Source of the DNA: G963665215 sp963665215
GTDB taxonomy: Bacteria > Chloroflexota > Dehalococcoidia > Lucifugimonadales > CAUZJF01
DNA length: 64,000 nucleotides
Assembly (NCBI GenBank): GCA_963665215.2
Contig: CAXXWW010000017.1
Location: forward strand, 372,001-436,000
Reading direction: 5' to 3'
Shown here: piece by piece, positions 55,753 through 63,753 of the stretch
Numbering within the stretch: the first letter of the stretch is position 1
Layout of the letters: each line of letters starts with the position of its first letter
Notes under the pieces: generated by a model
Databases searched by the model: none
The model's input: only the letters and a program-made list of their open reading frames with translations
What the model was told of the DNA's origin: nothing
Position numbers and translations under genes: made by a program

Positions 55753-57386
55753 CGCCCATCCTCCGGCCCGAAGAGGTCCTCGACGTCGCGCTCTATCTGT
55801 GCCTTCAGCTCCACCGCGTCCTTCCAGCCCAGGTCCCTGTAGGACTGGGGCGTGCCGTAGTCCCGAGTCCGGATGACCACGGGCATGGGCACGGCGTGGC
55901 CGAAGACTAGGGCCTGCTGTCTGGACTCCAGGCGGGACAGCACCGAGCGCATCTTGCGACTTCCCGGCGCCCCCGCCAGCACCGCGTCGATGTCTCTCTC
56001 GCTGTCCAGCAGGCAGGTGATCTTGGTGCCGAGCTGGCTCATGACCTCGTCGTCGATGTCGCCCGGGCGCTGGTCCACCACCAGCAGGGTCACGTTGTAC
56101 TTGCGCATCTCCCGTGCGATGGTGCCGAAGATCGTCTGCGAGGCCACACCTTTGGTCAGAAACTTGTGGGCCTCCTCGATGGTGATGACCAGCGGCCTGG
56201 GCTCCTGGCTGGCGTCGCCCGAGGCGCGCTCCTTGCGCTCCACGTACCGGCTATAGATGCGCCGGGTCAGCAGGTTGGCCACCAGAATATAGGCGGCCAG
56301 GTTATTGCCGTAGCGGCCGAACTCCAGGACAACGTGCATGCCCCGGTCCAGGTATTGAAGGATCTGCTCGACGGAGCCGTGTCCGGTCTCGTCCATGAAA
56401 TCGAACCGCTCCAGCCGCGACAGCCGGTTCTGGAGCGCTATCATGGCACCCTGATTCACGCCCAGCTCGTTCGCCAGATTGCGGACCTCTTCCCGACCGC
56501 CAAGGGACAGAAACTCCCTGAGCCACGCTTTGGCCCCAAAATGTTGCCGCAGGAAGTGGGCGGCGTCCGCGGCCGTCTCCGAGAGACCCAGGGTCTCGCG
56601 CAGGATCTCGATGTCCTCGGGCTCGACCTCGTCGTAGCCGATGCGCACCACGTAGTCCGGCGTCAGGCCGCGCCTTCGGGAGCTCTCCTCGTCCAGAGAA
56701 AAGACGGCGACCTGGGACGAGAAGAGCTGCTTGAGCCCCTTCACCTTCCGGCCGCCCTCGCTGCAGCCCTCCCAGCCGTACTCCCCATGCATGTCGAAGA
56801 CCAGGTTGGACGCGTTCCCCTTCTGGAGAATGCCTATGAGGAGCAGCCTGGTAAGAAAGGTCTTGCCGGTGCCGCTCTTGCCGAACACGCCGTTGCTGCG
56901 CTTGACCAGCTCCGGGATGGACAGGCAGAGCTTGGTCTCCATGTCCAGGGGGCTGCCGATCCAGAAATTGCGCTCGTCCTCGGTGCCGAAGACCAGCTCG
57001 ATGTCCCGCTCCGACGCCTGGGACGCGGGCGAAAAGTGAGCGGGCACCGTCTTGGCCGCTTGCGGGCCCTCGATGTCCTGGACCAGGATGGGCTCCACGC
57101 TGATGCTCCCATAGGCGGTCGTGCCGGAGACGACGCTGGCGACGTACGGGTCGGACATGTCCGGAGGGGTGGCGCTCAGCATCGGGTCGGTGGCGCGCAG
57201 CGAGACGTCGGTGACCACCCCGAAAAACCGCAGCCGCTGGCCCTGGATGGTAACGAAGGTGCCTACCTTGATATCCTCGGTGGACGTGCCGGGGTCAAGC
57301 CTCACATCGACTCCATCGCTCAGCGACCCGGCCACGACCATCCCCAGCCTGCCGCCGGCCCCCGGCATTCCAGAGTCATCGTTCAT
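55749..57386 (-). CDS. herA: HerA-type hexameric DNA translocase
   Basis: 545 residues from the ATG at 57386. HAS-barrel at the N-terminus (about 12-65: VVAGSLSDGVDVRLD, VGTFVTIQ, FFGVVTDV), then the HerA-FtsK ATPase: Walker A GVFGKSGTGKTFL at about 166-178, DMHGEYGW, Walker B LVITIEEAHKFLT, then VDQRPGDIDDEVMSQLGTKI and a C-terminal clamp. Works with NurA in end resection or in defence complexes. The start overlaps the stop of the HAS-barrel gene (ATGA), so they are coupled. Confidence 0.93.
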   Translation of the reverse strand: MNDDSGMPGAGGRLGMVVAGSLSDGVDVRLDPGTSTEDIKVGTFVTIQGQRLRFFGVVTDVSLRATDPMLSATPPDMSDPYVASVVSGTTAYGSISVEPILVQDIEGPQAAKTVPAHFSPASQASERDIELVFGTEDERNFWIGSPLDMETKLCLSIPELVKRSNGVFGKSGTGKTFLTRLLLIGILQKGNASNLVFDMHGEYGWEGCSEGGRKVKGLKQLFSSQVAVFSLDEESSRRRGLTPDYVVRIGYDEVEPEDIEILRETLGLSETAADAAHFLRQHFGAKAWLREFLSLGGREEVRNLANELGVNQGAMIALQNRLSRLERFDFMDETGHGSVEQILQYLDRGMHVVLEFGRYGNNLAAYILVANLLTRRIYSRYVERKERASGDASQEPRPLVITIEEAHKFLTKGVASQTIFGTIAREMRKYNVTLLVVDQRPGDIDDEVMSQLGTKITCLLDSERDIDAVLAGAPGSRKMRSVLSRLESRQQALVFGHAVPMPVVIRTRDYGTPQSYRDLGWKDAVELKAQIERDVEDLFGPEDGR

Positions 57387-57988
57387 GGGCTCAGCCTCCT
57401 GAGGATTCCGTTGAGGCGCTGTAGCTGGCCGGCCAGCAGCACGGCGAGCTTCTTCCCGGCATCTACTAGAAAGCCCTCGGGCTCCGGATGGCACTGGCCG
57501 GCCTGGCGCAGGAATGCGGCTATCACATCGTCGGGCGAGCCGATGGGCGATGCCAGCAGCGTGGGGAGAAAATCCAGCGAGCCGGTGAGTTCCAGCATCT
57601 CCTCGCCGTCACACCGGTAGACGAAGGCGTGAATCCTGGGCGGCAGCGGCGCGAGATAGCGGTTCAGTCGCCCATCCTCACGGTGGCCAACTACCACCGA
57701 GCGAAACTCGGTGGAGAGCAGCCGGTTGAGCTGCGGATTGCGCTGGTAGACCGCCTCCTCCGTGTCCTCGTCCTCTCCCAACGCCATGGGACGGCGGCCC
57801 GGGTCGATGCTCCGTGTCGTCACGTCGCCCACGACGCCGTAGATGGGGCTGTCGCCTCTACACCTCACCAGCGAGCCCAAGGGCGGGGCCTCATAGAGCG
57901 CGTGACACTGGGTCACGAACTCGGTCGTCGAGGCGGCCACCACCTCGCCGATGGGCCTGGGGGCTTTTTCGTGTAGCGCGTCGTTCAT
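57383..57988 (-). CDS. HAS-barrel hypothetical protein coupled to herA
   Basis: 201 residues. N-terminal beta-barrel part (GEVVAASTTEFVTQCHAL, LGSLVRCRGDSPIYGVVGDV) is like the HAS-barrel that HerA itself carries; the rest (FLPTLLASPIGSPDDVIAAF) is helical and unrecognised. Stop overlaps the herA start. Likely an accessory subunit of HerA, by position; no activity can be assigned. Confidence 0.75.
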   Translation of the reverse strand: MNDALHEKAPRPIGEVVAASTTEFVTQCHALYEAPPLGSLVRCRGDSPIYGVVGDVTTRSIDPGRRPMALGEDEDTEEAVYQRNPQLNRLLSTEFRSVVVGHREDGRLNRYLAPLPPRIHAFVYRCDGEEMLELTGSLDFLPTLLASPIGSPDDVIAAFLRQAGQCHPEPEGFLVDAGKKLAVLLAGQLQRLNGILRRLSP

Positions 57989-58062
57989 CTCAGTAGCTTT
58001 TTGGGGCTCCTACCGAATGTCTCCATCGCCTCTCTCTGTCACTCTCCTCAAAGTGGACCTCC

Positions 58063-58330
58063 AACCCCCTCTCCCTCGACGGAAGAGGGCAAGGGCGAGG
58101 GTGACGTCCCCTCCCTCTAGCTCCCTCCCACAAGGGGAGGGAGGACAGATGCCCGCCCTCGAACTCCCACCGTTCCAACCCCCTCTCCCTCGACGGGAGA
58201 GCGCAAGCGTGAGGGTGACGCCCCCTCCCTCTAGCTCCGTCCAAAAGGGGAGGGAGGACAAATGTCCACCCTCGAGCCTGCGCGATTCTACTCCCTTTTC
58301 ATCAAGGGGACCGGCCAGGGGTGAGGGTGT
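58063..58330. repeat. GC-rich repeat block, 3' side of the DUF559 gene
   Basis: Two units (58063-58176 and 58177-58330), each beginning AACCCCCTCTCCCTCGACGG, with GAGGGTGACG, a CCCTCC...GGAGGGAGG hairpin and GGACA(G/A)ATG. The second extends to CAAGGGGACCGGCCAGGGGT. Near-copies lie on the other side of the DUF559 gene (58722-59073). Confidence 0.85.
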
Positions 58331-58709
58331 TACCCTGCCTAAACGCGTCGGAGATTTTTTCCAGAACGCCCTGGAGGTTCCCCTGCACCTCATTGTTCCA
58401 AAACCTTATCAACTCGTAGCCGTTGTCCATCAGCCACGCAGCCCGTATGTCGTCAGCGGCCCTCACGACCTCTTTATCGTGATGGCCCCCATCAACGTCT
58501 ACTATCAATCTGTGCTCAAAGCTTACGAAGTCAACAATATATGGTCCGATAGGCTGCTGCCTACAAAACTTCGCGCTCGCCAATCGCCTGTTTGCCAAAT
58601 GTGCCCATAGCGTCCTCTCGGCACCTGTGAATTGGCGACGGAGTGCGCGGGCGCGGGCTGTCTGCTTAGAGTCCTTGCTCAAGGTACCTTCCGAACCGTC
58701 GATCTCCAC
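58302..58709 (-). CDS. DUF559 (Vsr/restriction-like) nuclease-family protein
   Basis: 135 residues from a GTG at 58709. DUF559 is a small PD-(D/E)XK-like family related to Vsr mismatch nicking enzymes. Conserved parts: ARALRRQFTGAERTLWAHLA, FCRQQPIGPYIVDFVSFEHR (first acidic residue), LIVDVDGGHHDKEV (DxxGxxH block) and NGYELIRFWNNEV. The last ten codons (NTLTPGRSP) and the sequence before the start are made of the flanking repeat, so the gene sits inside a repeat block rather than in the surrounding operons. Longer in-frame starts up to 58871 would translate repeat sequence. Confidence 0.85.
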   Translation of the reverse strand: MEIDGSEGTLSKDSKQTARARALRRQFTGAERTLWAHLANRRLASAKFCRQQPIGPYIVDFVSFEHRLIVDVDGGHHDKEVVRAADDIRAAWLMDNGYELIRFWNNEVQGNLQGVLEKISDAFRQGNTLTPGRSP

Positions 58710-58721
58710 ACAGAGGTCGAG

Positions 58722-59073
58722 CCCCCTCCCTCTAACTCCCTTCCATAAGGGGAGGGAAGACAGATGCTCGCCCTCGAACTCCCACCGTTCCAACCCCCTC
58801 TCCCTCGACGGGAGAGCGCAAGCGTGAGGGTGACCCCCCCTCCCTCCAACTCCCTCCCACGACGGTGTCACCTATGTCCCCGGTCTATCTGTTACCAACG
58901 TATCCGTTCTGTACCCGAAAACTTCCTCTCCCTCGACGGGAGAGGATTGAGGTGAGGGTGACGCCCCCTTCACCTAGCTCCCACCCACAAGGAGAGGGAG
59001 GACAAATGTCCACCCTCGAAGCTGCGCGGTTCTAATCCCATTTCCTCAAGGGGACCGGCCAGGGGTGAGGGTG
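58722..59073. repeat. GC-rich repeat block, 5' side of the DUF559 gene
   Basis: Three partial units (58722-58791, 58792-58865, 58925-59073) of the same repeat as at 58063. The last ends like the unit at 58177: CCACCCTCGA, CTGCGCG, TTCTA, CAAGGGGACCGGCCAGGGGT. All units on both sides point the same way. Confidence 0.85.
58864..58905. mobile_element. Possible IS481-type terminal remnant
   Basis: GGTGTCACCTATGTCCCCGG then TCTATCTGTTACC between two repeat units resembles the tandem GTCACCTATGTCCCCGGTC ends of IS481-type elements. No transposase nearby. Confidence 0.4.
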
Positions 59074-59108
59074 GTCTCCCTTTCTCCAACTGCTCCACGC
59101 TATTGCAT

Positions 59109-60320
59109 TCAAAGCCGCCGGAGCCGCTTGGAACGCGCCTTCTCCGACGTGTACACGGGCAGGTGCTGAGAATACAGCGCCTGCTCCATCAACCGGACGA
59201 AGTAACGCCTGTCGGCCTCCGTCACAACCGCCTGCTCGTGGGCCTCCATCAGACCCACGGGGTATCCCCCACCGCGGTGGCACTGGTCGACGATCAGCGA
59301 GTGGACGAGGCCGAGCGCGCCCTCGTTTTCCGCGACCCACGACGGCATCTCGACCCTCCCGACCTCCTCCCCCACGTTGAGGTAGAAGAAGTGGACGTCG
59401 TTTCCCCCGTAGTATTTGGCGACGGCCGGCGAGGAGGAGGCGAACATCGCCGAGCGCTCCCCCGGCTCCAGCAACCGGGAGTAGACGTCGCGGTCGCGCA
59501 CCCCGCCGATGCAGCCGTCGCAGGGCCGGCGGCCCGGTCCACGGAGACCGCAGCGGTACGCGGCGTCGGCCTCGCCGTACGAGCAGACCATCGTACGCAG
59601 TGCGCGCACCACCTCGGCATGGCCCGGCAGGCTGATGTAGCTGGCAACCACGAGGGGCCGGTCCTCGGCCATCACCCTGAGCTCCTCGAGCGCCGCCACG
59701 AACCCTTCTTCCACCAGCTCCCGGAGCACAAAGTCCTGGTTGAGGGGCCCCACCAGGCCGAGCATCACCAGGGAACCGTCCATGAGCGCCAGGGTGGGGG
59801 TGCTTTTCGGGAGGTCCCCCACGACCTGCACCAGCGCCTTGATCTCCTCGACCATGCGCTTGGCGCCGAGGACCGCGCCCTCGATGGGCTGCTCCCGGTA
59901 TGTGACGTCGTCCCGTATCACCAGCTCGTCGTCGCGGGCGTATAGCCGGGGCCGGCTGAACAGGCGGGCGTCGGGGCGCGAGCCGTATGTCAATACCGCT
60001 ATACCGGAGTTTATCAGGAAGCTCCGGGCTGGAATGTGCCTATCGACGTCGATGTGCGACCCGTCCACGGCGGCAACGCAGAAATCGGCCGGGGGTGGAG
60101 GCGGCCCACCGTGCGAGTCGCGAGCGTCCAGGACCGTGGCGGCCTCCTCCGCCGCCGGCCCACTCCAGGGCTCCCCCCGGCTGGCGTAGGCGTCCGGCGT
60201 GAGCTCGCGAGCGGCCTTCACGGCCCGCTCAAGACGGCGCTCCCAGTCACCGTGGCGGGCCCGCAGGTCACTGGCCATCCCGTCGATCTGCAGGGCGGTC
60301 TTACTCAGGTCAAGGGACAT
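59109..60320 (-). CDS. nurA: NurA-type 5'-3' nuclease
   Basis: 403 residues. NurA is the nuclease partner of HerA. Active-site features: Asp in VAAVDGSHIDVDRH near the start of the domain, Asp in LALMDGSLVM, and the C-terminal LIVDQCHRGGGYPVGLMEAHEQAV. Four Cys in YRCGLRG and RPCDGCIGG may bind zinc. Its start overlaps the kinase gene stop by 11 bases, tying it to the selB run. herA is on the same strand but 1.7 kb downstream, beyond the DUF559 block. Confidence 0.92.
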   Translation of the reverse strand: MSLDLSKTALQIDGMASDLRARHGDWERRLERAVKAARELTPDAYASRGEPWSGPAAEEAATVLDARDSHGGPPPPPADFCVAAVDGSHIDVDRHIPARSFLINSGIAVLTYGSRPDARLFSRPRLYARDDELVIRDDVTYREQPIEGAVLGAKRMVEEIKALVQVVGDLPKSTPTLALMDGSLVMLGLVGPLNQDFVLRELVEEGFVAALEELRVMAEDRPLVVASYISLPGHAEVVRALRTMVCSYGEADAAYRCGLRGPGRRPCDGCIGGVRDRDVYSRLLEPGERSAMFASSSPAVAKYYGGNDVHFFYLNVGEEVGRVEMPSWVAENEGALGLVHSLIVDQCHRGGGYPVGLMEAHEQAVVTEADRRYFVRLMEQALYSQHLPVYTSEKARSKRLRRL

Positions 60321-60909
60321 TTTGAGCCGGCCTATTCGATGTCATCCCGCCCAGGTCACGTTGCGACTCGCCCAGCACGGCCTCAATGGCCCGCACCGTC
60401 TGACTGACCGAGAGATATGAGTTGTCTATGACCGGCACGGATTCGCTATCACCCCAGGGGGTCATCATCTCGTGGATTATCTTCAGGAATTTCAGCCCTA
60501 CTCGGCGAGGCGGCGGCCGCTCGCCGTCTTGCTCGGTAACGACATCCAGGCTCGGAAACAGTACGACCAAACGATGTGATATCCCTTCAAGCTCACGCCG
60601 CCAGCCAGGAAAATCGGCCTCCGACCAGTCCGGAAAGATGGCGTCGTCGATCACGCACCTGAACCCAGCGCCGATGAAGCGACGCGCAAGGACCGCCACT
60701 GAGCCCCTGGTAAGTCTGTATTGTCTACCATGCTCGGGTGCCCAACCGTCGAGAGGGTCCGCGTAACCCGACCGGATCATGAGCCGGACTTCGTCAAGCG
60801 AGATATGTGCACACGGATACGGGCGGGTCCGCGCCCACTCGTCTGCGACGACGGTCTTGCCGGCGCGAGCCGGGCCAGTTATCAGAAGTACCTCGGGTGC
60901 CTCATCCAT
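60310..60909 (-). CDS. P-loop kinase-like protein (AAA_33/chloramphenicol phosphotransferase-like)
   Basis: 199 residues from the ATG at 60909 (MDEAPEVLLITGPARAGKTV). Walker A GPARAGKTV, then HISLDEVRLMIRSGYADPLD, FRCVIDDAIFPDWSEADF and LVVLFPSLDVVTEQDGERPP, a small nucleoside/antibiotic kinase-like fold. Start overlaps the upstream gene by 8 bases and the stop overlaps nurA. Substrate unknown; could modify a small molecule or act in RNA/DNA repair. Confidence 0.8.
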   Translation of the reverse strand: MDEAPEVLLITGPARAGKTVVADEWARTRPYPCAHISLDEVRLMIRSGYADPLDGWAPEHGRQYRLTRGSVAVLARRFIGAGFRCVIDDAIFPDWSEADFPGWRRELEGISHRLVVLFPSLDVVTEQDGERPPPRRVGLKFLKIIHEMMTPWGDSESVPVIDNSYLSVSQTVRAIEAVLGESQRDLGGMTSNRPAQNVP

Positions 60910-61414
60910 TATCGGGGCGTTCGATCTCCATGCGGTCGCCCTCGATCTCCATGGTTCGGCCACCGAACCTAAGGGTCACCCTCGGAGATCGCCGTAGCTC
61001 ACGGTACATCTGGTCCATGCGACGCGTCAGCTCGGTCTTGAACGGCGTGTGCGGCGGGCTGAGCGCGGCTCCACCCCACAGGCCCGGCTGTGGCAATTCC
61101 CTGACGAACTCGCTCAGGTGGTCCAGGAGTGCGTTAAACGTGCGCGATGAAAGCTCAGCGAGGGGCATCTCGCCCAACGGGTCGGTGAAAACAAATTTGA
61201 CGGTGAGTCCGCTGTTTGAAACCAGGCCGGCGAGGACCAGCATGGGCTGCGGCTGCCGCTCAAAGTGCTGGCGCGTGACGTCGTCGCTGCGGGCGACCTC
61301 TCTCAGGCATGCCTGGACCACGCGCAGCAGGGATGAAAGGTAGGACACGGGGATATGTCCGGGGGCCAGCTCGATGGCCAGCGCGTCTTGATCGGGACCG
61401 CTCTCGGTGTTCAT
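60902..61414 (-). CDS. Conserved-looking hypothetical protein in the selB-nurA run
   Basis: 170 residues starting MNTESGPDQDALAIELAPGH. Not recognised. Helical N-terminal half (VSYLSSLLRVVQACLREVAR), then LTVKFVFTDPLGEMPLAELS and a strand-rich C-terminus VTLRFGGRTMEIEGDRMEIE. No catalytic motif or membrane segment. 24 bases after selB and overlapping the kinase gene. Confidence 0.65.
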   Translation of the reverse strand: MNTESGPDQDALAIELAPGHIPVSYLSSLLRVVQACLREVARSDDVTRQHFERQPQPMLVLAGLVSNSGLTVKFVFTDPLGEMPLAELSSRTFNALLDHLSEFVRELPQPGLWGGAALSPPHTPFKTELTRRMDQMYRELRRSPRVTLRFGGRTMEIEGDRMEIERPDNG

Positions 61415-61438
61415 CGCGGGCTCCAGGCGCACACGCTT

Positions 61439-63301
61439 CTACCTCAGCACCCGCGCGTCACCCACCCGGCGGGTTATGCGCTGCTGATCCAGATAGTCCA
61501 GGAGGGCCAGCGCGTACTTGCGGCTGGCGCCAAAAATATCCCTGACGTCGGCCACCGTGATCTCCCCTCGCTCCTCTATATAGGCGGATATCCTGTCCAC
61601 CATCTCCCGATAAGCCGATGCGGAGAAGACCACGGTCTCGCTTACCCTCACGACCCTACCCTCGTCGGCCAGAAGATTCAAGACCTCCGCGTCCACCGGC
61701 GAGTCCGTGGGCGGCGAATAGGGGTTGGACTCCAGGAGGTCCAGGTAGGCGTCGGCGACGCCACGCTGGGCCCCTGAGAGCTGCCGGGCGTGACCAGGCC
61801 GCCGGACGCCGGGGCCCTCCTCCACAATGACGCCCTCTTCCTCAAGCCTCGGTAGTGCGGTGGCAAGCACCTGCTGCGTCAGCCCGAGCCGGCTCCGAAG
61901 CTCCTCTTTCGGAGCCCCTTTTCTGAGCGGAAACCTCTTGTGATAGCCGTCAACAAAGCTGCCCGCTTCCGCCACCAGTAAAGCCCACCCGGCGGCCGTG
62001 TAGACGAGCACGCCTGGCCCTATCGCCCTCTGCCCCAGAATAAGCACCAGCCCCTCGGCGGCCATCCTCGTCAGCTCTTCGCGCGCCGCGGCCGGCTCAA
62101 GGTTGGCGCGGTTCACCAGCGACTGGAACTCGGCGGGCTCGGAGACCTGGATGGCGCCGATGAGAACGTCCCTGTCCGACCCCTCCTCCATGACAGCGAG
62201 CCGCTCCAGGAGGGGCTGATACTTGCGCCTGTGCCGACGCGCATGGGTATCGACGATGTTCCCTCCGCCCAGCGTCGTCTGGTTGGACCTGAGGACAAAG
62301 TAGTCACCCTTCACAACGGCGAGCGGGCTGTCCAGCCGGAGCTGGGCCCAGGTGGACTCGCCCGGCTGCGCGACCTCCTTTTCCAGCAGCCGTACCCGCG
62401 CAACCCTCTCGCTGCTGCCGGTGTGTACGGTGGCAAACATGTTGTGCCTGATGGACCGGGGAGCGTCCGGGATGACCTTCAGGTGGACGTCGATCGCAGT
62501 GGTCGGCCTCAGCCAGCCCGGGTTCGTAAGAACCTCGCCCCGGCCGATGTCCTCGTAAGACACGCCCGTCAAGTTGGCGGCGACCCGGCTGCCGGGCGTC
62601 GCATGGTCAAGCTTGTGCCGGTGTGTCTGGAGACCCCTGATCCGCGTTGTCTTGGCGGCGAGGGCGAGCTCTACCTCCTGGCCCACGCCGAGGCCACCAT
62701 CTATCAGGGTGCCGGTTACAACGGTGCCGAAGCCGGACATGGTGAAGGAGCGGTCGATGGGAAGTCGTGGACGCCCCAGGTCTTTTCTGGGCTCGGTATC
62801 TTGGAGCAGCCCCTCGATAGAGGAGACGAGCTCGGGCAGCCCCTCACCGGTGGTGCCCGACACCGGGACCACAGCCACCCCCTCCATCACGGTGCCCATT
62901 AGCACCTCTTCGACCTCGGCGATAACCAGCGCCAGCCAGTCATCGTCCACCAGGTCCCGCTTGGTGACGGCGACCAGCCCCCGCCTTATCTTGAGCAGGT
63001 CAAGGATCGCCAGGTGCTCTCTCGTCTGGGGCATCACCGACTCGTCGGCGGCCACCACCAGGAGCGCCATGTCGATTCCGCCGACGCCGGCGAGCATGTT
63101 GTTGACGAAGCGCTCGTGGCCCGGCACGTCGACGATGCTGACCTCTTCGCCACCCGGCAGCCGCAGCCAGGCAAAGCCGAGGTCGATGGTGAGGCCGCGC
63201 TCCTTCTCTTCGCGGAGGCGGGCCGGGTCTATGCCTGTCAAAGCTTCAACGAGGGTGGACTTGCCGTGGTCAACGTGTCCCGCGGTGCCTATAACGTACA
63301 A
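61439..63301 (-). CDS. selB: Selenocysteine-specific elongation factor
   Basis: 620 residues. SelB carries selenocysteyl-tRNA to UGA codons with a SECIS element. GTPase domain: VIGTAGHVDHGKST (G1), DLGFAWLRL, SIVDVPGHERFV (G3), AVTKRDLVDD (G4); translation-factor barrels (FTMSGFGTVVTGTLIDGGLG); C-terminal winged helices (RSRLGLTQQVLATALPRLEE, GEITVADVRDIFGASRKYAL) that bind SECIS. Start is TTG at 63301, seven bases after GGAG; longer frames to 63469 have no ribosome site. Implies that this genome makes selenoproteins, though selA, selD and tRNA-Sec are not in the window. Confidence 0.96.
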   Translation of the reverse strand: MYVIGTAGHVDHGKSTLVEALTGIDPARLREEKERGLTIDLGFAWLRLPGGEEVSIVDVPGHERFVNNMLAGVGGIDMALLVVAADESVMPQTREHLAILDLLKIRRGLVAVTKRDLVDDDWLALVIAEVEEVLMGTVMEGVAVVPVSGTTGEGLPELVSSIEGLLQDTEPRKDLGRPRLPIDRSFTMSGFGTVVTGTLIDGGLGVGQEVELALAAKTTRIRGLQTHRHKLDHATPGSRVAANLTGVSYEDIGRGEVLTNPGWLRPTTAIDVHLKVIPDAPRSIRHNMFATVHTGSSERVARVRLLEKEVAQPGESTWAQLRLDSPLAVVKGDYFVLRSNQTTLGGGNIVDTHARRHRRKYQPLLERLAVMEEGSDRDVLIGAIQVSEPAEFQSLVNRANLEPAAAREELTRMAAEGLVLILGQRAIGPGVLVYTAAGWALLVAEAGSFVDGYHKRFPLRKGAPKEELRSRLGLTQQVLATALPRLEEEGVIVEEGPGVRRPGHARQLSGAQRGVADAYLDLLESNPYSPPTDSPVDAEVLNLLADEGRVVRVSETVVFSASAYREMVDRISAYIEERGEITVADVRDIFGASRKYALALLDYLDQQRITRRVGDARVLR

Positions 63302-63516
63302 GTCGAGGCTCCAAGTTCTGGAGGTGACATAACGATAACACAAGGGATTTTGACCGGCAATCGGCGTCCGGCCGCGCCGCTGGAGCTTGTGAGCGCGCGC
63401 GGCGCCTTGGGTGGATGATCTCGATTTCCGTCGGGAGGCTTGTCTTCGCCACACGCGGGGCGGTGCCACGCCAGGCTCGCCAGCCCGGCTCCACCCCGCG
63501 GCCAGCGGCCGTCACC

Positions 63517-63545
63517 TTGACAGCGCCCGGCCCAGATAGTAGCAT
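63517..63545 (+). promoter_or_regulatory. Promoter for the SAM riboswitch-mtnA transcript
   Basis: TTGACA (63517-63522), 17-base spacer, TAGCAT (63540-63545). It lies about 29 bases before the riboswitch. Confidence 0.7.
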
Positions 63546-63573
63546 TGTGCCGTTCCCGGATAGAAGTGAATAG

Positions 63574-63693
63574 CTCTTATCCAGAGAGGCTGAGGGACCG
63601 GCCCTTAGAAGCCCGGCAACCGAGCGGCGAGGCAGAGAGCTCCGCCGAAACGGTGCCAACTCCGGCGAGCGGGTAACGCTCGGGAGATGAGAG
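63574..63693 (+). promoter_or_regulatory. SAM-I (S-box) riboswitch
   Basis: All core elements are readable: P1 arm CTCTTATCCAGAGAGGC, TGAGGGACCGGCCC, GAAGCCCGGCAACC, GGTGCCAACTCCGGC and closing GATGAGAG. Binds S-adenosylmethionine and favours the downstream terminator when methionine is plentiful. Confidence 0.95.
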
Positions 63694-63707
63694 TGGTTTG
63701 ATCGCAT

Positions 63708-63741
63708 GAAGGCTTCTCTCATCGAGAGAGGCTTTTGTTTT
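63708..63741 (+). terminator. Riboswitch-controlled intrinsic terminator
   Basis: Stem AAGGCTTCTCTC against GAGAGAGGCTTTT with a three-base loop, followed by TTTTGTTTT. It lies 15 bases after the aptamer and 13 before the mtnA start. Confidence 0.88.
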
Positions 63742-63753
63742 GGGGAAAACGGG

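Noticed and set aside
58063..59073. CRISPR array
   Set aside because: Units are 70-150 bp, uneven, not separated by unique spacers of constant length, and surround a gene.
63470..63573. Upstream extension of selB to 63469
   Set aside because: No homology before VIGTAGHVDHG, no ribosome site, whereas TTG at 63301 has GGAG at seven bases.
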